Made by a program: the position numbers and the translations under genes
In this document: one piece after another, positions 55,897 through 64,000 of the stretch
Layout: each line of letters opens with the position of its first letter
Numbering within the stretch: the stretch's first letter is position 1
Notes under the pieces: generated by a model
The model's database searches: none
What the model saw: only the letters and a program-made list of their open reading frames with translations
What the model was told of the DNA's origin: nothing
NCBI GenBank assembly: GCA_001643675.2
Contig: LSRY02000001.1
Span: 987,501-1,051,500, forward strand
Origin: Monocercomonoides exilis
Lineage: Eukaryota > Preaxostyla > Oxymonadida > Polymastigidae
DNA length: 64,000 nucleotides
Direction: 5' to 3'

Positions 55897-58586
55897 TTAT
55901 CGAACAGAATCTGCGTCAAGTTCAATAGAATATAGTGAAGTTAACGACAACAATGAAAAAGACGGGAAAATCGAAGAGATAATGTGAGGCACGCAAGGAG
56001 AAGAGTGTAGTTGTGTAGATTCTGAAACTTTTGAAGCCGTTGCAGAAGCAAATGCTGCTTCAGATGCAGAGGCATAAATGATAGAAGAAGAAGAAGAAGA
56101 AGATAATTCGAAGATACAAAACATTGAGAATGTGAGGAGACATTTATTTGGAAAAATATGATTTCATATAAGAAAATGAATCGAAAGAAGGAAAATGAGA
56201 AAATGAAGAAAAAAGAAAAAAGGAAAAAAGAAAGAAGATAGAAGAAGATAGAAGAAGAGAAAGAAGAAAAGGAGGAGGACGAGGAAGAAGCAGTAAAAGA
56301 GTTATCCAAAATAGAATAGCCAAAGATCCCTCACACTCACGCGCCAGTGTGGAGCGCGAGTTTGTCGAGAAAGAGCTCCGCAGACGAGTCAAAGTTCCAT
56401 TTCCAGTTGCAGTTCCAGTTGCATATGCATTTGCAGTGGCTGTTGTGTCTGTGCCTTCTGGAATAACACCAACATCAACATCAATGCCAGTGCTAATGCC
56501 AGGCGGAGGAGTGAAAGAGAGAGGGATATCATTAACTGTGCACAAGCGGGAGCGGTTCAGGCTTATGTTCGCACTCGGATAAAAGCAATTATCTGAAGTT
56601 AACTATCGACCTCTTTCTCTTTCTCTCTCTTGCTCCTTCTTTGGTTAATTCCTTATTTTCTTCATCGCACTTTTCAGTAACAGCACCTGTCAGAACATTA
56701 TCTGAAAGAGAATCTGCAATAGGAACTGTGTCTGAACTGACAGTTAATGCTCCCTGTGTCTGCCTCGCTACTCCACTCAGCCCTATTAGCCCAGCAATAC
56801 CGGCAAGCGACGGGTTGAAGGAAGAGGCATCTGTATGCACCGAATGTATTGAATGCACTGAATGCACAGAATCCAGAGAAGATGCCAGTGTGTTTGGCGA
56901 AGATGAGGACAACGGATGAGGCAGAGAAGCGCTCAGAGAAAGGGACAAGGAGGAAGGAGCGATGGGGATAGAAGAGCTGTGCAGAGGCTGCAGATGCTGC
57001 GTTGCTTTATTATATGATGCCAAAAGGGATGAAGAAATCGGAGGTTTTTCAATCGGGTCAGAGAAGACGAGGGAAGGTGGGTTTGGCCCATCGCCCATAG
57101 CGTCCTGCAAAGAGAGCAGATCAGTCTCAGTGAATGCGCTGTGGTGTGCAGCTGTCCCTCTTTCCTTCTTCACCGAGTCAAACAAGGAGGCAGAGAAAGA
57201 GCGGGGCTTAGAGAGTGATAGTGAAGGGAACGGGAGAATGAGGTCGGAAGGTCTGATGGCTGAGGAGTTGGCAGAGAAAGTGCCAGCGCTGCTGCTGTTG
57301 ACGTGTGTGAAGGCGCTGAGGGAGGAGCAGCGGGGAGAGGAGAAGGATAGAGGGTCAAAAGAGTCAGGAAGAGCTCCTTCGGAGAAGTTGTTCCTGGAGC
57401 TGTCTAGAGAGGAGAAAGAATAAGGGAGCATGGGGGAGAGAGGTAATTATTATTGTTATTATTCCTGAAATTATTATTGTTGTAATTATTATTAATACCA
57501 ATGATGCTTTCATTGAGTTTATTGCTGTTGTCCCTGGTGAGTGAGAACAGATCATCAGCTGCCTCTTCCCCAACAGAATATGTCACTGACTGATGCTTAT
57601 TCAAATACTCTCTGTCTTCTTTTTCTTCTTCTTCTTCATTCAACGAGCGATTTGTCACCGATCCTACAATGTTTATCTCTGAGGCAATGGCTGTTGACAT
57701 ACCAACTCCATTGTCTATGCTATTCTCTATTCCATTTCCTATCCCATTTCCTGTGCCACTGATTGTGCCTATTCCAGAGAGAGACAAAGAAAGCGAGTGC
57801 GAGCGGGGCTTCGAGCCGTCCATGATGGAGCGGCGGGAGGAGTGGAAGGAGCGGAGCGAGGCGTAGCGGGAGGAAGACAAAGAGAACATTTCGTCTTCAT
57901 CTATCGCGGGGGCAAGTTGATGATGATGATGATGACGACGAGGGGATTTCTGGAGTGAGGTTGTGTCATTGTCATTGTCATCATTGGTATTATTATTATT
58001 ATTATTATCTTCATCATCGTCATTATTATTGTTGTTGTTGTTGTTTGACTGGCTGAAACAGCACGCACCGCTGCTCCTGAAAAGGAGGAGAAAGAGGAAG
58101 AGAAAGGAAATGAAGAAAAAAAAGAAGATGAAGAAGATGAGGAAGAAGAGGACAACAACGAAGAAGAAGATAACCCCACAACAATATGTCTTCTGGAAAA
58201 TGTGTCTGAGGCTAGGCGATGAGATAGCACGTCAATAGACATTCCACGAGGTGCTTCAAGTGCTGTCTTGATGTCTGTCTGAACTGAGTTCTTCCGGTCA
58301 ATTTGACAGAAAATGGCATCTTCTTCTTCCTCTTCTTCTTCTTCTTCTTTTTCTTTTTCTGTTAGTAACATGCTTTTCTCTCGCACTCTCTTCTACAAGC
58401 ATTTCATTCCCCCTTCGCCTCATTCATCTGTTCATGATACACACTCAAAATTGAATGGAATAACTACTTCTCTTTCCTCCTCTCTTTCTTCTTCTTCTGC
58501 GGCTGCTCCATTCTCTGCAAGTGCATCGTTGTCTGAGAACAAGCAGCGTGTCTCGTCTGCTGCTATTGGACTGAGGAACGGGTAGT
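55897..58586 (-). CDS. Serine-rich multi-exon protein of unknown function
   Basis: Read leftwards. Parts that join in phase: 58586 to about 58432 (LSPIAADETRCLFSDNDALA), about 58393-58192 (DAIFCQIDRKNSVQTD, then APRGMSIDVLSHRLASDTF), about 58082-57508 (N/D runs, then five His, then SLSSSRYASLRSFHSSRRS), about 57406-56620 (a long S/L-rich stretch with SVHSVHSIHSVHTD) and 56535-56341 (PPPGISTGIDVDVGV). A last exon from near 56,070 ends SIELDADSVR and TAA. Donors such as GTGAGTG and GTATTAA and T/C-rich acceptors support the strand. The join before 56535 and the first exon are unresolved. Composition (poly-E, poly-N, His run, many Ser) suggests a disordered, perhaps nuclear protein. No family recognised. 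The opposite strand is the alternative for part of it. Confidence 0.42.
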
Positions 58587-58621
58587 GGGGCACACTCACA
58601 TCGAATACACTTTCAAAAGCC

Positions 58622-59271
58622 CGACTGGATGTGGATGAGATCGGCGACTCGAAAAGCCAAATTGCAATTTTACTGCGTTTTCTAGCTGTTTTTGGAGCGT
58701 CTGCGAGGAAGATTCTTCAGGTGAATGAGAACATTCTGAGCATCATCCCCAGCGGAGGTAGTGACCAGTCACATCAACAGCACAACAACAGCAGCAGCAG
58801 AAGAGAACTCAGCCGATTATTGTGGATGTGCCGCTGAAATGGCCGATCTTCAGCTGCAGAGCCCACTTCCCAGCAGCTGCAGTGTCTGCCACGAAAGAAG
58901 TGCGTGTGAATGTGATGTTTGCAAGCCACGTGTCCATTCCGCTGGAGTTTGAGACTGTGACACTTCTGTTCAACCACTCAGCACTCAGCACAACACTCAC
59001 AAACAAGCAGCTGGTTGAGCATTCCGTTTTGTACCAGGCACTTGCATCGAGAGAAAAGCAAAACGAAAAGAAGACAGAGGATGGTGAGGGTGAAGGTGAA
59101 GACAGCAAAGGAAATGAAACCGGAAATGAAGTGTCTCATCACGGTGAGTCTGAGAATTCAATTAATAATTCATCTTCGTCTGATGATTCAGCTGTTCAGT
59201 CTTCACATTCCTCGTCTTCTAAATTTGCACTTCGAGATGCTTTCAAAGCACTCACAGAACAATTTCTTTGA
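58622..59271 (+). CDS. TRAPPC11-like (gryzun-domain) fragment
   Basis: The frame ending at the TGA at 59,269-59,271 reads PIIVDVPLKWPIFSCRAHFP, then EVRVNVMFASHVSIPLEFE and TVTLLFNHS. This resembles the start of the C-terminal gryzun region of TRAPPC11, an ER-to-Golgi trafficking (TRAPP III) subunit, where FxxCKAxF is followed by a beta strand, P.PI.F and FN. A preceding helical frame (SQIAILLRFLAVFGASARKI, 58,634-58,730) is in another frame, and I could not find a normal-sized intron that joins them. Downstream is an acidic/serine-rich tail. Full TRAPPC11 exceeds 1,000 residues, so this is a fragment, a pseudogene or a badly resolved multi-exon gene. It overlaps the 5' side of the leftward serine-rich gene. 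Confidence 0.35.
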
Positions 59272-61286
59272 GTCCAATTCAATCAGAACTGGCCGTCACT
59301 TATGGACTCTTGTCAACTGGTATCACCTCAAAATCATCGTCTTCATCATCAGAAACAACAGCTTCTTCCAAAACTTTTTCAAAAGCATTAAAAGCTTCTA
59401 GTGAGTAAAAAAAGAAGGAATGAAAAGGAAATGAGAGAAATACAAAAGATAAATGAAAAAGAGTGGAAAATTGATATTAAAGACCAAGAATTTAATAAAG
59501 AACGAAGTAACTATTGACTTTTCTTTTTCGAAACAACAATGAAACAATGTTCACAAAAAGCAATTATTTTTTTGAACTGATAATTTTTTTGTATTTTTTA
59601 ATTTGAAAACTCTTGTTTCATATGTTTGTTTTTTGTTTTGTTATGTTATGTTTATAATTTTTTTGTTCGTCTTTTTTTTATTGTTTGATTATGAAAATTA
59701 TGCTTTTTTCATGAAAAATTTTCTTTATCTTACAACCTGAAAGAAATAATTATGTGGAAGTTGTAATGTATTTTCTTTTTTTTTTATGAAATCTTTAACA
59801 GTAACATATCTCCTTCTGTTCCGCCGTCTTTTTGAGTTTGAATATTTTTAACTTTTGTTTATTGAAAATTTATCAGAAAAATCATGGTTTAATTTGAAAC
59901 ATTTTTTTCAAATTGTGGTTTTGTTTTTTCTTTGAAGTTAAAGTTGTTTCCTTTTTGTTTGAATTAAATAAGTTTTTGATATTTTCATCTTTTGACAGTA
60001 ATATTTTGTCATAGTTATTTTTTGTAATTCAAACAAATATTACATTTTGTTATGTGCAACTTCCAAATCCGAAGAAGCGGAATTGTTTTCCACAAAATAA
60101 CTATTTCATCAATGTTATATCACCGAAATCAAAAGTTCGTTTAGTTAAATCAACTTTTATTCATCACACATTTGAATTTAAAAAAATAATTTTCAAAAAG
60201 AAGAAACATTTCTTTTAAAACTATCAAAATTTTTGATCAAATTGTCCTTCAATGAAAATCATTGTCCACAGTTATTGAAAGTGTCCACAATTATTAACAC
60301 TGACTATAGTTGAAAAACTTATTATTCAAAATTGGTACACTTTTTACACAAATTTAATAAAAATGAGTATGATTTTTAAAAATAAATTTTTTTTGAAAAA
60401 TTGGTTTTTTGCTGAGTGAAAGAAAGCAACAAAAATATTACATTTTTTCATTATAGATAAAAAGGATGAGAAATTGAACCCCGATTTTATCACTTGTCAA
60501 TAATCATGAAATTTTCTGATTTTTCAGAAAAAAATCATCATCATGGAAATCGGATAATTTTTTATTGATTCACTTCACATTATTTAAATATGCATTTCTC
60601 AAGCAAGATAAATCATTTTTTTAGAAACATTTTAAGACGATAAATATATAATAAATGAAGAATTCCGAAAGGTCATTCAAAAACTCATTCAGTTGAGAAA
60701 ATTATTTACATGATGTTTGGAAAATTGACATAAATTATTTTTCTTGATTGAATAATACATAATTTAACAATGTGATGAACATTCATTGAAAATTATTAGA
60801 TTTTAGTGATGATTATCAATTCAGTAAATGTTAATTTTTTCTGTTTTTCTACAAATAATAATATTGGAGGTTCTATTTCTCATCAATATTTCGAATATTG
60901 ACTGAATTTGATATTTTCATCACTTGCTCGTATTCAGCCAAAAACAAAATTTTCACAATCGAAAACTATTATTGAAAAACACTCTATCTGATCGATATTA
61001 AATAAGTTCAAATAACTTGTTGTTTGATCTTAGAGAAATCGTTTCTTTCACTTCCTTCTCTCACTCTCCCAACTATAACAGCTCATCTCCTTTATAATTT
61101 TGTTACTGCAGAATAACAATGACGGAAAAGTAAAATAATTATCAGACCTTCTTTTTATTTTGAACATTTTTAAAAATGCATAATTTGAAAATTTATGTCT
61201 TTCCTGTTTTTCACACATGTGTTTTTTCAACTTGAGAAAAATTTTTCATTCTGCCAATTATCAATTCATTTTCAAAATTTCCCATA
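59272..61286. other. Long AT-rich spacer
   Basis: 2 kb with no recognisable gene. It contains a solo copy of the GTCCACAG repeat end at 60,262-60,312 (see the entry at 61,791). The rest is T- and A-rich with no long frames. Confidence 0.5.
60262..60312. repeat. Solo end of the GTCCACAG repeat family
   Basis: Reads CATTGTCCACAGTTATTGAA then AGTGTCCACAATTATTAACA. It matches the right end of the element at 61,791-62,190 in the same orientation, with a few changes. No partner arm nearby, so a solo or truncated copy. Confidence 0.65.
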
Positions 61287-61531
61287 TGTCTCATTTTTTT
61301 TGGAAAATAGTTCATTTTGGTTAAATCTCAAATAAAATAAAAATTTCATATTTCAATCAAATTTCTGTTCCCACTTATGAAACTTCACTGAAATGTGAAT
61401 AATAACATTGTCGAAATTTTGTTTTCATAATGGTTAAATTTGGTGAGTGGGAACAGAAATTTGATCGAAATATGAAATTATTATTCTATTTGAAATTTTA
61501 ACAAAAGGAACTTTTCAAAATAATTTTCACA
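61287..61531. repeat. Palindromic MITE, copy 5 (variant A)
   Basis: Outer arms are more diverged (TGGAAAATAGTTCATTTTGG against CAAAAGGAACTTTTCAAAAT). The core is well kept: CAAATTTCTGTTCCCACTTA and GTGGGAACAGAAATTTGATC. It lies 19 bases from copy 6. Confidence 0.75.
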
Positions 61532-61550
61532 TATAGTTAGTGTAAATAAT

Positions 61551-61790
61551 GGATTATTCAATTTGAAAAGTCACAAATGTTAAATTTTCAAATTATTCAA
61601 AAAATTCATATTTTGCTCATATTTCTGTTTCCACTCACTAATCTTCCTAAGAATGTTTGAAATAGCATTATCAAGCGATAGATTCCATTTAAGTCAAATT
61701 TGATATTTAGAAACAAAATATTAAGCAAAATATGAATTTTTTGATTTATTTGAAAATTAAACATTTGCGACTTTTCAAAAAGAATTACCC
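61551..61790. repeat. Palindromic MITE, copy 6 (variant B)
   Basis: Arms TTGAAAAGTCACAAATGTTA and AAACATTTGCGACTTTTCAA, ending AGAATTACCC, as in copy 1. It abuts, and seems to have replaced, the outermost bases of the next repeat. Confidence 0.75.
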
Positions 61791-62190
61791 TAATGGTGAA
61801 TACTTTCAATAACTGTGGACAGTTGAATTATCTCAACAACCGTTGACAGTTGTTTTTTGACAATAAATCATATAATAACTTCAATGAATATGAACTTATA
61901 AGATATCCGGAAATAAAACAACTTGCTCCGCAAAATGAAGATAAAAACACTTTTAATTTTCGGGTAAACAAAGAGAATCTTATTTCTTCGGGTATTTGGA
62001 AAAAGGAAAAATAATTATATATAAATTCATTGTGTTGGATGCATAATTGAAATAATTAAAATTCGGTTATATTCAATGAGGGAATAGTTGTGTTCATTAT
62101 TAAAATACATCAATGAATGGTTGTTGAGATGAAACCACTGTCCACAGTTTTTGAAAGTGTCCACCATTATTAACACTAACAATACCCACC
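61791..62190. repeat. 400-bp foldback element with GTGGACAG ends
   Basis: The left end reads TAATGGTGAATACTTTCAAT then AACTGTGGACAGTTG and ends in ATCTCAACAACC. The right end, reverse-complemented, reads TAATGGTGGACACTTTCAAA then AACTGTGGACAGTGG and ATCTCAACAACC, so arms of about 50 bases match at most positions. The middle is AT-rich without a frame. A second MITE family, with a solo end at 60,262. Confidence 0.65.
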
Positions 62191-62914
62191 TTTTCGTATC
62201 ATTTCATAAATAAGCATTTGATCGCAGGATGACTGACCTGAAACGCGGAGCTCTCATAACTAAAAGAGAAGGAAGTTTAATAACCATTTACACTTTCAAA
62301 GTTTCATAAGTTTGAATAATTAGTTTTCCAAATTTGAATAATAAATAATGTATTATCTTGAAATATTTTCTCTATAGAAAATCAGAATTAAAAATGTTAG
62401 AGTAATTTTCACAAGATAATTAAATGAAAGCAACCGAAAAAATAATTTATTTTCTTCAGTTCCTTTAACAGTTCAACATTTTCAAATGTCATTATTGCTT
62501 TTTAAAGCTTCTTGTTAAATAGTTTTTTCTTTTTTTAATAATCTGAGAAAAAAGCGACAAAAAAATCATTCTTTTTTGCAAATTACCAAATGAAATGATA
62601 ATCAATATCACATTTTTGTCCAATTTTTCACCAGACATATTGAATAATATATGTTGTTTAAATTGGAATCAAAAAATGATTTCAAAAACGATCAGCCATA
62701 TTTCATATTTAATATTTTTTTATAAAATCAATGAATTCTGAAGAGAAAAGTTTTTAAAAAAAATTAAACTTTGATTTTACAAAATTAAAATTCTCCAAAA
62801 ACAAACAAGATCGAGAATGATCAGAGAATTTCAAATTTAATTTATCAAAAAAAATCGAAATGAAAGAGAATAAAAAAATATTTTACAAATAGAAACAGGA
62901 GAAAAATAACAGAA
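62191..62914. other. Spacer downstream of the hydrogenase gene
   Basis: 720 AT-rich bases between the last MITE and the hydrogenase stop. No gene or repeat recognised. Confidence 0.5.
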
Positions 62915-64000
62915 TCAAAGAGACAAAACATCCTCAATATCTTGAAATGAAGGTCTTTCCGGCAGAATTTTCTTAACTCTATTTAGTCCAACAAGCGGAG
63001 CAGCCACATTTCCAGGACCACCAATACATCCTCCATCACAACACATAACTTCCAACAAATTTCCTGGAATTTCTTCTTTTCTATCTGACCAATTTTTAAG
63101 CTTCTTAAATGATGTTTTATTCAGCGGAGACACAAATATCGGAGCAAGTGTAACATCGTCATCGCTGAGAGTCCCCGTCTCATCCTTTATAACTCGAAGG
63201 GCTTTTGGAGCAGCATGAATAACAGCTTGAGTGACTCCCTGTGTAACACAATAGAATGAAGATTCCATTGAAGGAAGTCTTGTTGATTGTGGATCACCTT
63301 TCCCTTCCATCTTCGAAACATCAACTTCACAAGCTTCAAAGATACACGATAGTTCCATTGCTGTCAACACATAGTCAGTATTATCTTTCATAAGAGCTTC
63401 TGTTCGCTTTGCTGTACATGGTCCCACAAAAACTGTGATGCACGTTGGATCTCGCTTTTTCAATAAATCTCCTGTGTATACCATGGGAGACTGCGTGTGA
63501 GAGACAAAAGGCTCCAACCCCTTTAGATGAACTTGAGTGCATCGCACCCAAGCTGGGCAACAGGAAGTCGCAAGCAGCTTTTGCTTTCCCATTGCCACTT
63601 CCTCAAAGTACTCTTTAGACTCAGTCAACGAAGTTGTATCTGCTCCAAGTGCAACCTCGACCATATCTGCAAAGCCACACTTTTTACAAGCAGCTCGCAA
63701 TTGAACAGACGTTCCTGAAAATTGTCCCAATACAGCTGGTGCAACCATGGCAATGACATTTTCTCCCTTTTTTATCTGAGAAATAACATCAACAACTTCA
63801 GAAGGCATTACAATTGCTCCAAAAGGGCAACGAACAGAGCATCTCCCGCAGTGAATGCATTTAGAAGGATCAATTATACTATGACCGCTGGAGCTCCTTG
63901 AAATGGCATCTACGGGACAATCATCCATACACGGAATTCGTTTCTTAATGATTGCTGAATAAGGGCAAACCTTGACACACATACCACATCCAATGCATTT
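62915..64000 (-). CDS. [FeFe]-hydrogenase, group-B (monomeric) type, partial (5' end off the right edge)
   Basis: Makes H2 from protons and reduced ferredoxin (or the reverse) in anaerobes. The open frame continues to the right edge (KCIGCGMCVKVCPYSAI), so the visible Met is not the start. Next come RIPCMDDCPVDAIS and CIHCGRCSVRCPFGAI, two [4Fe-4S] ferredoxin-type clusters. The H-cluster motifs follow in order: L1 TSCCPAW, L2 GPCTAKRTE and L3 EVMCCDGGCIGGPG. All four cysteines that bind the H-cluster are there. The GPC in L2 and CDGGCIGGPG in L3, in place of MPC and C.GGC..GGG, point to the group-B class, not the group-A enzymes of trichomonad hydrogenosomes. I see no targeting peptide, but the N-terminus is missing. 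The visible part has no intron. Confidence 0.85.
   Translation of the reverse strand, partial: KCIGCGMCVKVCPYSAIIKKRIPCMDDCPVDAISRSSSGHSIIDPSKCIHCGRCSVRCPFGAIVMPSEVVDVISQIKKGENVIAMVAPAVLGQFSGTSVQLRAACKKCGFADMVEVALGADTTSLTESKEYFEEVAMGKQKLLATSCCPAWVRCTQVHLKGLEPFVSHTQSPMVYTGDLLKKRDPTCITVFVGPCTAKRTEALMKDNTDYVLTAMELSCIFEACEVDVSKMEGKGDPQSTRLPSMESSFYCVTQGVTQAVIHAAPKALRVIKDETGTLSDDDVTLAPIFVSPLNKTSFKKLKNWSDRKEEIPGNLLEVMCCDGGCIGGPGNVAAPLVGLNRVKKILPERPSFQDIEDVLSL

Noticed and set aside
58749-58770. 11-base intron (GTAGTGACCAG) joining the two TRAPPC11-like frames
   Set aside because: The bases have GT..AG ends and the phase works, but such a length cannot be spliced by a normal spliceosome and occurs by chance easily.
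1-64000. tRNA, rRNA, riboswitch or CRISPR features
   Set aside because: I looked for cloverleaf and B-box-like patterns, conserved rRNA words and regularly spaced direct repeats and found none. A covariance-model scan would be decisive.

Overview
The window looks like nuclear DNA from an anaerobic, intron-rich protist of the Metamonada, most like an oxymonad such as Monocercomonoides; this identification is an inference. It rests on four things: a [FeFe]-hydrogenase of the group-B kind at the right edge; many short spliceosomal introns (mostly GTATGT or GTTTG donors) in otherwise AT-rich DNA; standard use of TAA, TAG and TGA as stops; and a very large surface protein made of beta-helix modules, one membrane span and a degenerate kinase. 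Poly-serine runs inside many of the proteins are a local habit. I saw no tRNA, rRNA or CRISPR.

Layout. 1-15.1 kb is a normal gene-dense stretch. It holds an importin-alpha-like ARM protein (minus, leaves the left edge), an RNPS1-like splicing factor with a huge RS tail (plus), a membrane-anchored S41-type peptidase (minus) and a CCDC112-like coiled-coil protein (plus). The last two share a 140-bp divergent promoter region.

15.1-38.4 kb is mostly DNA-transposon remains: Tc1/IS630, three pogo/CENP-B-like copies (one nearly intact and carrying an intron), a second Tc1/mariner, a Merlin/IS1595-type copy and a TTAA-flanked element with piggyBac-like ends. Between them lies a decayed ARM-repeat gene at 30.4-32 kb.

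39.2-48.3 kb is one uninterrupted 3,030-residue gene for the beta-helix / transmembrane / pseudokinase protein. 50.3-55.9 kb is a 5.6-kb unit bounded by two near-perfect 330-bp inverted arms. It carries a broken, re-ordered relative of the big surface gene, and 533 bp of that copy are almost identical to the big gene but in opposite orientation. I consider this pair the most interesting part of the window. 55.9-59.3 kb holds a serine-rich multi-exon gene (minus) and a TRAPPC11-like fragment (plus). 59.3-62.9 kb is AT-rich with MITEs, and the hydrogenase gene enters from the right edge.

A palindromic MITE family of about 240 bp occurs at least six times between 18.4 and 61.8 kb. How the genes work together: nuclear import, mRNA splicing, secretion or proteolysis, cilium or centrosome, surface recognition and hydrogen metabolism are all represented. 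They do not form one pathway, as expected for a eukaryotic chromosome segment.
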